58,547 bases of DNA, taken from assembly GCF_036688685.1 (NCBI RefSeq), contig NZ_JAQQPS010000031.1:1-58547 (forward strand), given 5' to 3'. The notes beneath the pieces are model-generated. The model saw only the letters and a list, made by a program, of their open reading frames with translations, was not told the origin of the DNA and searched no databases. Each line of letters begins with the position of its first letter. Position 1 is the first letter of the stretch. This document shows, one piece after another, positions 41,890 through 50,830 of this stretch. The translations under genes were made by a program, and so were the position numbers. The stretch comes from JALYUM01 sp036688685. GTDB lineage: Bacteria; Pseudomonadota; Gammaproteobacteria; Burkholderiales; Burkholderiaceae_D.

Positions 41890-42672
41890 TCAGGCGACTG
41901 GCACGGTACCGCCGTCGATCAGATATTCGGCACCGGTGATGGCGGCGGCTTTGTCCGACACCAGAAGGGCGATCAGGTCAGCGACCTCCTGCGGCCGGGT
42001 GGGACGGCCCAGCGGGATGCCGCCGAGCGACTGCATGATGATTTTTTTGCCGCCCTCGTAGTCGGTGCCGACCTGCCGTGCGAGACGCTGGGCCAGTTCG
42101 ACTGCGCCGTCCGTCTCCACCCAGCCCGGCGCGACCCGCATAACGCGCACGCCATGGGGCGCCACTTCTTTCGACAGGCTCTTGCTGTAGGTCGACAGGG
42201 CCGCCTTGGCTGCCGCGTAGGCGGTGGTCGACTCGGGCAGCGGCATGTGGTGCTGTATGGAGGTGACGTGGATGACGACACCGGCGCCTTGCGCGACCAT
42301 CGATGGCAGCACGGCGCGGTCGAGCCGCACCGCGGCCATCAGATTCTGATCGAGCGCGCGCGTCCATTCGCCGTCATCGAGCGCCGCAAACCCGCCACCC
42401 GGGGCGCTCGATCCGCCGACGACGTGGACCACGATATCGATGCCGCCCAGGGTGGCGAAGGCCACCTGGGCAAACGCGCTGCAACCGGCCGCAGTCGACA
42501 GGTCGGCGATCGTGAAATGCACGCCGTCGGGCAAGGACGTCGGCACCGAACGGGCGCCCGTGATGACCGTGGCGCCGGCCTCCCGCAGCTTCGCCACCAC
42601 CGCCGCGCCGATGCCCTTGGTGCCGCCGGTCACCACGGCGCGGCAGCCGTGCAGTGGGGGACGGGTACTCAT
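41890..42672 (-). CDS. Short-chain dehydrogenase/reductase
   Basis: The 260-residue product is a classical SDR: cofactor loop VVTGGTKGIGAAV, a middle segment in the NNAG position reading VVHVVGGSS, catalytic Ser (HVTSIQHH) and the YAAAK pair (TTAYAAAKAALSTYSKSL), and a C-terminal ITGAEYLIDGGTV. The substrate is unknown. It overlaps the NTF2-like gene by 4 bases and is probably controlled by the divergent LysR gene. Confidence 0.9.
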   Translation of the reverse strand: MSTRPPLHGCRAVVTGGTKGIGAAVVAKLREAGATVITGARSVPTSLPDGVHFTIADLSTAAGCSAFAQVAFATLGGIDIVVHVVGGSSAPGGGFAALDDGEWTRALDQNLMAAVRLDRAVLPSMVAQGAGVVIHVTSIQHHMPLPESTTAYAAAKAALSTYSKSLSKEVAPHGVRVMRVAPGWVETDGAVELAQRLARQVGTDYEGGKKIIMQSLGGIPLGRPTRPQEVADLIALLVSDKAAAITGAEYLIDGGTVPVA

Positions 42673-42995
42673 GGCGCAATCTCCAGGCTGGCAATCTTGT
42701 CGCCGTTGACGACGAAGGCGTAGCGCAGGTCGACCGGACTACCGGGAAAGTTGCCGACCAGTTGACTGGTGACGACCGTCTTTCCATCGCGCTGCTCGGC
42801 CGCAAACGGCTGGCAGGTGTAAGTGAATTTCTTCGACGCGGCCTCATGCCATTGCTTGATGGCGGCAGTGCCGTGATGGGCCTTGCCTTCGTCCGTAACG
42901 ACGGCGCTGCCGCTGAAGCAGTCGCTGACGTCCTCGCCGTCACGGCTGTGCGCAAGGAAAAACGCGGCGATTGGCTGGGGTAAATGCAGGGTCAT
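42669..42995 (-). CDS. NTF2-like (SnoaL-type) small protein
   Basis: The 108-residue product fits the nuclear-transport-factor-2-like fold: an N-terminal helix PIAAFFLAHSRDGED followed by VSDCFSGSAVVTDEG, a helix TAAIKQWHEAAS and three long strands (KFTYTCQPFAAEQRDG, VVTSQLVGNFPG, LRYAFVVNGDKIASLEI). Such proteins are small enzymes or binding proteins and often pair with SDRs. The start is set by GAAGGAGAC before the ATG. First gene of the two-gene operon. Confidence 0.82.
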   Translation of the reverse strand: MTLHLPQPIAAFFLAHSRDGEDVSDCFSGSAVVTDEGKAHHGTAAIKQWHEAASKKFTYTCQPFAAEQRDGKTVVTSQLVGNFPGSPVDLRYAFVVNGDKIASLEIAP

Positions 42996-43138
42996 GGTGG
43001 TGTCTCCTTCGAGGGTAAGCGAAGACGGCGTGTCGTATTGGCGATGAAAACCATCATATGCCCCGAGACTATAGAAATTAAGGTGATGATGGTACATTCG
43101 CTTTGTCCCTAAAGTTCACAATAAACCTCTCACGCGCC

Positions 43139-44065
43139 ATGATAGATACCTCGTTCGATGGCCTCAAATCCTTTCTGGCCGTCGCTGAACTGCACAGTTT
43201 CACGGCCGCCGCCGCGCGCCTGGGCGTGACGACCACGGCCGTCAGCAAGGCGGTCAAATTGCTCGAGTTGCGCCACGACGTGGTGTTATTCCAGCGCACC
43301 ACGCGCCACGTCGCCTTGACCGAGGCCGGCGCCAGCCTGGCGGCCAGCCTGCGCGGCGCAGTCGAGCAGGTCGAGGCCTCGTTCGAGGCCTTGCACGCCA
43401 CGCGCGGGCGCCCGACGGGGACCTTGCGCCTGACCATGCCGCGTGCCCTGGGAGCCTTGCTGATCTTGCCACTGAGCGTGCGCTACCGGCTCGCCTGTCC
43501 GGACGTCGCACTCGACATATCGCTCGACGACAGCGCAGTCGACCTGGTGGCGGCCGGCTTCGACGCCGGCATCCGGTTGGGCCAGGCCGTCGCCCAGGAC
43601 ATGGTGGCGGTGCGCCTGACGCCCGAGTTGCGCTGGTCGGTGGTGGGCGCGCCTGCCTATTTTGCGCATGCCGGGCGCCCCGGCACGCCGGAGGATCTGA
43701 CCAGGCACGACACCATTGGCTATCGTTTCCTCGCCTCCGGTGCCTTACACCGCTGGGCATTCCAGCGTGACGGGCACACGTTCCAGGTCGAGACGGCCGG
43801 CAAGCTGGTGGCCAATGACACGGGCCTGATCCGGAGTTTCGCGCTTGCCGGCCTGGGCTTGGCCTACCTGCCCGACATGGAGGTCGGCGCCGACATCGCA
43901 GCGGGCCACCTCGAACGCGTGGTGCAGGCGTTCGTGCCGTCAACGAGCGGCCTGTTCTTGTATTTTCCAGTGCGAACGCAACAGCAGCCGAAACTGCGCG
44001 CGTTCATCGACACTGCGGTCGCTGAAGCGGCGGCTTTGTCGAGTCCTGCACTTTTTTCGGAATAG
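43139..44065 (+). CDS. LysR-family transcriptional regulator
   Basis: The 308-residue product has the LysR winged helix (FLAVAELHSFTAAAARLGVT, then TTAVSKAVKLLELRHDVVLF and QRTTRHVALTEAG) and an effector domain (LTMPRALGALLILPLSVRYR, AGFDAGIRLGQAVAQDMVAV). It is divergent from the NTF2/SDR operon across 143 bases and is the likely regulator of that operon. The ATG where homology starts was used; the frame extends 12 codons upstream. Confidence 0.87.
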   Translation: MIDTSFDGLKSFLAVAELHSFTAAAARLGVTTTAVSKAVKLLELRHDVVLFQRTTRHVALTEAGASLAASLRGAVEQVEASFEALHATRGRPTGTLRLTMPRALGALLILPLSVRYRLACPDVALDISLDDSAVDLVAAGFDAGIRLGQAVAQDMVAVRLTPELRWSVVGAPAYFAHAGRPGTPEDLTRHDTIGYRFLASGALHRWAFQRDGHTFQVETAGKLVANDTGLIRSFALAGLGLAYLPDMEVGADIAAGHLERVVQAFVPSTSGLFLYFPVRTQQQPKLRAFIDTAVAEAAALSSPALFSE

Positions 44066-44332
44066 CGGTTCGCGTCCGCTCACTGGAATAAGTTCGTCAG
44101 CACCGTCGGTGCCTCTCATCGCCAAACGAGTCGCCGTTCGACGCAAATTTGTTAGCAAGAAGGCTTGCCGTTCAAGACGGTAACGCCCCAATGGTTCCCG
44201 CTCCATCAGCGTGATTCTCCGCCCATCCTCATTAGACGCAACAGGAAGTTTTCCGGGCTAAAATATTTCTCTTGCGCAAATATGTAACCGTCAGTAGTGT
44301 GGTGTTGACCCCTATCCGCCAAGGACAATTTC

Positions 44333-44953
44333 ATGATCACACGACGACATTTCATCCTGGCGACCGCCGGCAGCGCGGCCGGCTGCGCGTCAAAGGGGGT
44401 CTCGCCCCCAAGTTATGTCGAGATTTTCTCCCACCTCGCCATCACACCGAGCGGCGACGTCATGGCCGTGGTCGGCAGGAAATACGACTATGTGTTCAAG
44501 CCGCCCCAAACGTTGGTAGCGGCCTTGCACTCTCCCTTGCGCAATCAGCTGAGTGCCCAGTTCCGCACCTTCGAACTTGACACGCCGTCGCATATCACCG
44601 GCCGATGGGAGCTGAATTACCGGGAAAGCGACGATGGTGGCGCCGGCAAGGCACAGGCGCTCGCACTCGGTTTTGTCGAGCGCGAGCGCGGCTTCCATGT
44701 CCTCAAGGGCGCGATCGACGGCACGCGTTTCAAGAAGAATAGTGCGCCGAGCATCGGTGGGAGCGAAGCCACCAACCGGCCCTACCAGGTCACGGTTCGG
44801 GCGATGAATGACTCCGCCCGCGGAAGCCTGGATCCTTCTCCAATCAGGACGCGCATGCAAGGCGGTGACGTGCTAATTGTCGTCGGGATCGTCGTATTGC
44901 TCTCGCTGGCCACCCTATTGACCGGAAAATCGGCTTGCATCACCTGCAAATAA
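44333..44953 (+). CDS. Exported protein with Tat/lipobox N-terminus and C-terminal membrane helix
   Basis: The 206-residue product begins MITRRHFILATAGSAAGCAS, with a twin-arginine motif and a plausible lipobox cysteine. A mixed domain follows, with SHITGRWELNYRESDDGGAG and SEATNRPYQVTVRAMNDSAR. It ends in a membrane helix (VLIVVGIVVLLSLATLL) and a short tail with two cysteines (SACITCK). Two potential membrane anchors are unusual for a lipoprotein. No family is recognised. It appears monocistronic. Confidence 0.6.
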   Translation: MITRRHFILATAGSAAGCASKGVSPPSYVEIFSHLAITPSGDVMAVVGRKYDYVFKPPQTLVAALHSPLRNQLSAQFRTFELDTPSHITGRWELNYRESDDGGAGKAQALALGFVERERGFHVLKGAIDGTRFKKNSAPSIGGSEATNRPYQVTVRAMNDSARGSLDPSPIRTRMQGGDVLIVVGIVVLLSLATLLTGKSACITCK

Positions 44954-45298
44954 ACACGCAGTGGGCTCGGCCTACCTCAAAACCCAGGCCACGTTGTCAG
45001 ACCCACAGCTGAGGGTTTTACACAAATAGATAAGCGCGTTGACACATCACGCTCGGGCACACAAAATCCACCGGATCGTTTATTACTCGGCTTGATGGTC
45101 ACCCGGCACGCTGGCGCGTGCGAGAGGCAGCAGCGCCCCAACTCGTAGGCGGGCCACGTGGTCAGTGCCCACAATCCAACACGGTCTCGTCGTTAGGGCA
45201 ATGGCTACGACGGTCGCTAGCGCTGAGCTTGTGTTGGATTGTGTGCACTGACCCAAAACGCCTGAACGCTATGGCTGAAAAAGGGCGCAAGCTGAAGA
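44954..45298. other. Intergenic region holding palindrome copy 3
   Basis: Apart from the palindromic element (45160-45253) no gene or clear signal is seen. Short minus-strand frames here look non-coding. Confidence 0.55.
45160..45253. repeat. Palindromic repeat element, copy 3
   Basis: Begins GGTCAGTGCCCACAATCCAA and ends TTGGATTGTGTGCACTGACC, with the same CTCGTCGTTAGGGCA interior as copy 2. It lies in the convergent space beyond the 3' end of the hybrid kinase gene. Confidence 0.85.
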
Positions 45299-47476
45299 TC
45301 AGCCCGCGAGGCTGGCGATGAGCTGCGGGAAATTTGCCGGCTTGACGAAATGCGCATCGAAGCCGGCTGCGAAGGCGCGCTGCCGATCCACTTCCAGTCC
45401 GTAACCGGTGAGCGCCACCAGGCGAAGGTTCGCGGTCAGCGGGTTGGCGCGCAGCGCACCGGCGACCTGGTAGCCATCCATGCCCGGCAAGCCGATGTCG
45501 ACGATCACGGCGCAGAGCGGCTGCTGGCCCGCCAGTGCGATGCCGTCAACGCCGTTGGCCGCTTCAAGCGTGGTGTAGCCGGCCGCCGCCAGGTTGGCAA
45601 CCGTCATGGTGCGCACTTCTTCGTTGTCATCGATGATGAGCACGGTGCCCGTGTGATGCGAGACGTCGGTGACGAACGCTTCGCGGGCGGCAAGGTCGGT
45701 GCGCGCCAACGTTCGCGGCAGGCACAGCGTGAAGGTGCTGCCTTTGCCCACGCCCTCGCTGGCCGCTTCGATCGTGCCGTCGTGCAGCTCGACGAGCTGG
45801 TGCACCAGCGACAGGCCGATGCCCAGGCCGCCTTGCGGCCGGTCGATCGTCACATTGCCCTGGACGAAAATGTCGAACAGGCGCGGCATCAACTCCGGCG
45901 CAATGCCGACACCCGTGTCGCGTACCTCCAGGCAGGCGTGGGTGGCAGTGGCGGTTACGGCGATGTCGATGTTGCCGCCCTCCGGCGTGTATTTCAGCGC
46001 ATTGCCGACCAGGTTGGTGACCACCTGTTCGATCCGGGTGCGGTCGCCCTGCACCCAAGCTTCCTCGCCTTGAAACGTGAGGCTGTGCGAGACCACGCCG
46101 GCCAGGCCACGCGCGTCGAGCACGCTTTGCACCAGCGCGCTCAGCTCGATCCGCTGCAAGTGCAGGGTCACCTTGCCGCGCGACAGGCGCGCGAGGTCAA
46201 GCAAATCGTCGACGATATGGGTCAGATGCTTGCTCTGGCTGATCAGGATCTGGGTGGCGCGTTCGGTCATCGCCGCCGTCGCGTTCTTCAGGCGTAAAAG
46301 CTGGGCCGCACCAACGATGCCCGACAGCGGATTGCGCAGTTCGTGGCTCAGCATGGCCAAAAACTCGTCCTTGGTGCGATTTTCCTGCTCGGCGATGCGT
46401 CGCGCAGTCTGCTCGCGCCCCAGCAAGGCCCGCCGCGCCGCTTCGGACTGCGCCAGTTGCTTGCCGCTCTCGCTGATGGCCTCGTACAGTTGGTCAACCT
46501 CGACGATGCCCCCTTGATACGTGCGCTCGGGCACGCCGGCGCCGAGCGCCGTGGCGGCACGCGCCGCACCAGAGAGCGAGCGAATCAGGCGACGCCCGAA
46601 CAGAAAGGCCGCTGCGCCGGCAATGCACAGCGCAACCAGAAAGCCCGTGGCGACCATTGCCACGGCGCGCCGTGCCGCGCCTTCGACGACGCTGGCGGGC
46701 GAGCTGACCACCACCGGCCATCCCGACATGCTTGAGCGCGTAAAAGCAAAATACGAGTCGACACCATCGCCGTTGCGCATGCGCACGTGGCCTTGCTCGA
46801 ATTTCTGCGTCGCGCTCACCAGTTCGGCGCTGGCGCTCTGCCCGAGCTTGCCCGGGTGGCGCAAATTGGCAATGAAGTGGCCGGAGCGGTCGAGAATGAC
46901 CAGCGTCAGCGGTGCGGGCAAGGGGCGCCGCGCGATCAGTTTGAGGAAATAATCGGGGGCAAACGCGGATGCCAGCACGAAGCGCCGCCCCCCGTCGAGC
47001 GGTACCGGCACATTGATCGTCGTTACGGGCGCGTCATTGGCACCGCCCCTGATCACGTCCGATACCACCGTGCTTTGCATGTCAATGACAAGACCGATGC
47101 GCTGGCGCACGGAATCGGGCTGCGGATCGGGCTTGGCGCCGGCCGGTATCCGCGTGCTGAGTATCTGTTGGCCTTCTGCGTCGTACAGCACCGTGCGCCC
47201 GCCGACGCCCCGGTCGGCAGTGCGCGCGTGCTCATAAAAATCGGCCATGTCGCCGCTCGACAGATTGGGCGAACGGGCCAGCACGCGCAATGCCGCTTCC
47301 GCGCTACTGAGTTCGCGGTCTACCAGCAGGGCCGACGCCACCACGGTCTCGTCGAGGCTGCGCAAGGCGGTCTCGCGTTCGGACCGCAGCAGAATCTGCA
47401 GGGCGAAGGCGGCGAAGACGGCGATCGGCACAATGATCGCCACTGCCATGAGCAGAAGGTAAGAACGAATTTTCAT
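45299..47476 (-). CDS. Hybrid sensor histidine kinase with periplasmic sensor and receiver domain
   Basis: The 725-residue product (counting from the ATG after CCTGTT) has a first membrane helix (LLLMAVAIIVPIAVFAAFAL), a large dCache-like periplasmic region of about 240 residues (LDRSGHFIANLRHPGKLGQS), and a second helix (VAMVATGFLVALCIAGAAAF). A HAMP-like stretch follows. The kinase core has FLAMLSHELRNPLSGIVGA (phospho-His), NLVGNALKYTPEGG, RDTGVGIAPELM and GLGIGLSLV. A C-terminal receiver domain follows (VLIIDDNEEVRTM, AVIVDIGLPGMDGYQVAGAL as phospho-acceptor, FDAHFVKPANF). No cognate regulator gene is adjacent. Ends close to palindrome copy 3. Confidence 0.9.
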   Translation of the reverse strand: MKIRSYLLLMAVAIIVPIAVFAAFALQILLRSERETALRSLDETVVASALLVDRELSSAEAALRVLARSPNLSSGDMADFYEHARTADRGVGGRTVLYDAEGQQILSTRIPAGAKPDPQPDSVRQRIGLVIDMQSTVVSDVIRGGANDAPVTTINVPVPLDGGRRFVLASAFAPDYFLKLIARRPLPAPLTLVILDRSGHFIANLRHPGKLGQSASAELVSATQKFEQGHVRMRNGDGVDSYFAFTRSSMSGWPVVVSSPASVVEGAARRAVAMVATGFLVALCIAGAAAFLFGRRLIRSLSGAARAATALGAGVPERTYQGGIVEVDQLYEAISESGKQLAQSEAARRALLGREQTARRIAEQENRTKDEFLAMLSHELRNPLSGIVGAAQLLRLKNATAAMTERATQILISQSKHLTHIVDDLLDLARLSRGKVTLHLQRIELSALVQSVLDARGLAGVVSHSLTFQGEEAWVQGDRTRIEQVVTNLVGNALKYTPEGGNIDIAVTATATHACLEVRDTGVGIAPELMPRLFDIFVQGNVTIDRPQGGLGIGLSLVHQLVELHDGTIEAASEGVGKGSTFTLCLPRTLARTDLAAREAFVTDVSHHTGTVLIIDDNEEVRTMTVANLAAAGYTTLEAANGVDGIALAGQQPLCAVIVDIGLPGMDGYQVAGALRANPLTANLRLVALTGYGLEVDRQRAFAAGFDAHFVKPANFPQLIASLAG

Positions 47477-47914
47477 AACAGGACGGTCGTGCTGCCGGTG
47501 GTGCACCCGGCCCGCCGCTGCCAGATGGCGTCGCGACGAGACGAATCGTGTTCAATGACATCGCGCCTGCGCAAGGCAATGGGCGTCGTCGGGAAAGGAC
47601 TTGGCGACCGAGCCCGGTCAACAGAACTATCGCTGAAGTCGTTCCACAAAGCAAGGATTTAACATGCGTGCTACCTTAATTTAGGCGCTTCGGCACCGCA
47701 TCGCACGTCAAAACTTTATCGCAAAACCAACAATTTTGTTTTCTGTACAAGGCGCAAATGGCCGCGAGCATCGCGCGAAGGTCAAGAATGAGGGCACCGA
47801 TCGGCTCGACACGGCGCTGCCGGCGACGAGGCGACACGATGGATGCCTGTAAGTGCGATGCGAGTCGTAATGCAATTACAATAGGTCAACACCGACGCAC
47901 TACCACCGGGCCTG
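47477..47914. other. Divergent intergenic region; right end is part of a duplication
   Basis: No gene is seen. The middle is AT-rich (AAAACTTTATCGCAAAACCA), as promoters often are here. The last 46 bases belong to the 434-bp segment duplicated upstream of the truncated methyltransferase gene. Confidence 0.5.
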
Positions 47915-48302
47915 ATGACGACCATTCTCCACTATGAGCAAAACGCCGGCCCGCTGATCGACCAGTACGAGTCGCTCGCATTTGAAGAAGTTCACCCGTC
48001 GCTTCTCGATCTGCTCCCCGCGCCAGGCTCCACGATCCTCGACATTGGTGCAGGGTCCGGGCGCGATGCCGCGTGGTTTGCAGCCCGAGGCGACGACGTC
48101 GTCGCCGTCGAACCCTCCGATGCCATGCGCACCCGCGCTCGCGCGCTCCATCCTTCCCCGCGCATCCACTGGCTCTGCGACAGCCTGCCGGAGTTGACGC
48201 AGGTGCGCCGCCTTGGCTTGAGCTTCGACTTCATCCTGCTCTCGGCCGTGTGGATGCACGTGCCGCCGGCATCGCGTGCGCGCGCCTTGCGCAAGCTGGC
48301 GA
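47869..48302 (+). repeat. 434-bp duplicated segment, copy 1 (promoter and 5' part of methyltransferase gene)
   Basis: Aligns without gaps to 53845-54278 (constant offset of 5976). It covers about 46 upstream bases and 129 codons. The encoded proteins differ at 18 of 129 residues by my count, so the copies are diverged alleles rather than a fresh duplication. Confidence 0.9.
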
Positions 48303-49660
48303 CGCTGCTCGCACCGAACGGCCGCATCGCCATCAGCCTGCGTCTGGGCGAGCCCGATGCGGCGCGCTCGATGCACGTCGTCTCCCTGTCCGAATTGACG
48401 GCGCTGTCGCAGCAATTTGGCCTGCGGCTGCTGCATTCTAACGACAGCCCGGACAGGCTGGGGCGCGCTGGTGTCTCGTGGTCCACCGCCGTCCTTGGCT
48501 TGCCGGACGATGGCCTCGGCGCCTTGCCCTTACTGCGTCACCTGGTGCTGGTGGATGAAAAATCGTCCACCTACAAAATCGCGCTGCTGCGCATCCTGGC
48601 GCGCATCGCCGATACCGCCAACGGCGCCGCGCGCCATGAAGCCGATTACGTGGCGATCCCGCTGGGGATGGTGGCCTTGTTCTGGCTGCGCATGTACAAG
48701 CCGCTGATTGAAAACGCGCTGCCGCAAATGCCGGTCACGCGTACTGGATCGCGTCCCGGCTTCGTCACCGACAATTTCACGTCGCTGCGTGCGATCAATC
48801 CGTTCGAGCTGCGCGTTGGCGCTGTCTTCGATGGCGACACGGCCACGCGGCTGCATCGCTGTCTGGGAGAGATCGCGCAAATCATTCGCCTGATGCCTGC
48901 GAAGTATCTGCGCTGGCCAGCCAGCGATCAGCCAATTTTCGAGATTGTCCCGCAGCGCCGCATTGCCACGCCGTTGCCTTTGACAATCGATGCGCCTTTT
49001 CTCTGGAGTTTCGGCGAACTGCGGGTACCGCTGCAGATCTGGCAGGCGCTGGGCCGCTACAACGTCTGGATCGAGCCGGTACTGATCGCAGAGTGGCTGC
49101 GCTTGATGGAGAGTTATGCCGGCGCCAGCGCGCCGCATGTGCGGCAGCTTGGGCAATCGCTTCTGGTCTGGGCCGATCCGGAGCGCGACACGCGCATCGC
49201 GCGCGAGGCCGTTGCGCGCATGCGCGCCGCCGGCAAGCCAGTGTACTGCGTTTGGTCTGGCCAGCGGCTGAAGGGCGACTACGACATCGACCATTGCTTC
49301 CCCTTCGCCGCCTGGCCCTGTGGCGATGCCTGGAACCTGATGCCGGCATCAAAACCAATCAACAATCAGAAGTCGAATCGCCTCGTCACGCAGGGCGCCT
49401 TGGTCCGTGCGGGGGGCATCATCATTGACTGGTGGGATGGCGCGTTTCTGTCGAACGGCGACGCTGCCAGCCAGCGCTTCTTCATGGAGGCTGCGCAGAC
49501 CTTGCCGCTGTTGATCGAGGAGCCGGGGACGGCCGATATTCTGGACGCGATGAAAGTGCATCGCATCCGGCTCGCCAAGGATCAGGGATTGCGGGCTTGG
49601 GAACCACCGGGAAAGAAGGGTGCAATTGATGTCGTGCTGGCTGCCGTTCGACAGATCTGA
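47915..49660 (+). CDS. SAM-dependent methyltransferase fused to HNH-type nuclease domain
   Basis: This is a 581-residue fusion. Residues about 1-200 form a class I methyltransferase, with TILDIGAGSGRDAAWFAARG (SAM motif I), VVAVEPSDAM (acidic motif II) and LLAPNGRIAISLRLGE. A long middle part (about 200-440) is mostly helical and unassigned (VAIPLGMVALFWLRMYKPLI). The C-terminal part carries an HNH-like motif: YDIDHCFPFAAWPCGDAWNL then MPASKPINNQKSNR (His460 and the Asn cluster). Methylation plus cleavage in one chain suggests nucleic-acid targeting, possibly a compact defence or modification enzyme (inference). It sits beside AbiE and STAND genes. Confidence 0.75.
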   Translation: MTTILHYEQNAGPLIDQYESLAFEEVHPSLLDLLPAPGSTILDIGAGSGRDAAWFAARGDDVVAVEPSDAMRTRARALHPSPRIHWLCDSLPELTQVRRLGLSFDFILLSAVWMHVPPASRARALRKLATLLAPNGRIAISLRLGEPDAARSMHVVSLSELTALSQQFGLRLLHSNDSPDRLGRAGVSWSTAVLGLPDDGLGALPLLRHLVLVDEKSSTYKIALLRILARIADTANGAARHEADYVAIPLGMVALFWLRMYKPLIENALPQMPVTRTGSRPGFVTDNFTSLRAINPFELRVGAVFDGDTATRLHRCLGEIAQIIRLMPAKYLRWPASDQPIFEIVPQRRIATPLPLTIDAPFLWSFGELRVPLQIWQALGRYNVWIEPVLIAEWLRLMESYAGASAPHVRQLGQSLLVWADPERDTRIAREAVARMRAAGKPVYCVWSGQRLKGDYDIDHCFPFAAWPCGDAWNLMPASKPINNQKSNRLVTQGALVRAGGIIIDWWDGAFLSNGDAASQRFFMEAAQTLPLLIEEPGTADILDAMKVHRIRLAKDQGLRAWEPPGKKGAIDVVLAAVRQI

Positions 49661-49791
49661 CAATGTCGCCGGACGCGGGAATGGCGCCGCATCTGCGTGG
49701 CTTCAAGAGGCGTTGGACACCGTCATGACAGTGTTTTCGAATGACATGACGGGGTCTTCAAGCCGGTTTCGCAATGACTTCAGGCGCCGAA

Positions 49792-50421
49792 TTACTTCTG
49801 AGTACCTGGCACTGGGTTGCGATCATGTGCGACCTCATTGCCGACGTAACCGCCCAACAATACGCCCGCTACCGTGGCCAGCTTCTTGCCGTTGCCGCCG
49901 CCTATCTGGTTGCCCAACACGCCGCCTGCTACGGCGCCAATCCCGGTGCCGACAGGGCTCATATCGCTGACATAATTGGCGACCGGATGCTGCGACGAAG
50001 CCGGGGCTTGCTGCGCGGACTGCGGCTGAGATTGCGCAGGCTGTGCGGCATGCTGGACCTCCTTGCGATGCGCAACAGGCGCCGGCTTGTTGATCGCCTG
50101 CGGTACCGCGCGCGGTTCGGCAGGATTGACTTCCTCAAACGTCCTGCCATCGGCGGTCTGAAAACGGGTGGCATTCACCTGCAGTGGCGCAGCAACAGGC
50201 GCTTGCATCGCACCGTCGACGGGTACTGCGGTCGGCGCCATCGGCTGCTGAACTGGCACCGGCACCGTCACGGCGGCGGACTGCAGGGCCGTGCTGTTCG
50301 ACGATGGCAGCCAGCCCAGGATCGCGGCGGTGCCTACCAGGCTCACAACGATGACAGATGCAGCCGCTGCGATGGCCAGAGGATGTTTGCGGGCGGGAAG
50401 TGGTGTCGATAAAGTTTGCAT
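49792..50421 (-). CDS. Glycine-zipper 2TM-domain envelope protein
   Basis: The 209-residue product has one N-terminal membrane helix (AIAAAASVIVVSLVGTAAIL), a long Pro/Ala/Gln-rich periplasmic linker and a C-terminal glycine zipper (GTGIGAVAGGVLGNQIGGGN, then VAGVLLGGYVGNEVAHDRN) of the SmpA/Rickettsia-17-kDa type. Members attach to the outer envelope or modulate it. CAGGAG before the second possible Met decides the start; 19 upstream codons are excluded. Confidence 0.82.
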   Translation of the reverse strand: MQTLSTPLPARKHPLAIAAAASVIVVSLVGTAAILGWLPSSNSTALQSAAVTVPVPVQQPMAPTAVPVDGAMQAPVAAPLQVNATRFQTADGRTFEEVNPAEPRAVPQAINKPAPVAHRKEVQHAAQPAQSQPQSAQQAPASSQHPVANYVSDMSPVGTGIGAVAGGVLGNQIGGGNGKKLATVAGVLLGGYVGNEVAHDRNPVPGTQK

Positions 50422-50830
50422 GGTGAACTCCTGTTGAACTGATCCCATCCTAAGGGGCGCAAAGAATGCGTTCAACATGGATGGTGTATCAGTTGTAAGT
50501 ACGCGTTACGCGCCGTCCCGACCTGGCGCGCCAGGCGCAGGAAAACGACGCGGATGCAGTAGATTGGCTGTGTCTGGTGAATCAGGGGACTATCTCGGCA
50601 CGCAGAGACCGCATATACGTGAGCAGTCGTACCCAACAGCCAAAGACGGCATGTTTGCAAACGAGGAGGCGTCTTTATACGGACATTGCGCGAGAAAGGA
50701 AACGGATGGAATAGCCGTTTTCAAGTCGCTTCAGACGTCATCCGTGATGGACTGGCTGTTGCGCTGACTGACGCAGCCGGGAACGTCCTCGCTGCGTTTT
50801 TTCAGCGCGGTGCGGCACCGGCCAAACAAG
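50422..50830. other. Intergenic region between glycine-zipper and serine hydrolase genes
   Basis: A plus-strand frame of 96 codons (50477-50767) ends 3 bases before the terminator listed next, but its translation does not look like a protein and it has no ribosome site. I leave it as unassigned. Confidence 0.45.
50771..50802 (+). terminator. Rho-independent terminator on the plus strand
   Basis: ACGCAGC and GCTGCGT pair over a 13-base loop, followed by a run of six T. It points in the plus direction although both flanking genes read minus, so it either ends an unrecognised plus-strand transcript or blocks antisense reading into the hydrolase gene. Confidence 0.7.

Noticed and set aside
50477..50767. 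96-codon plus-strand frame ending before a terminator
   Set aside because: No ribosome site and no protein-like pattern. Only its position is suggestive, so it is mentioned but not called.
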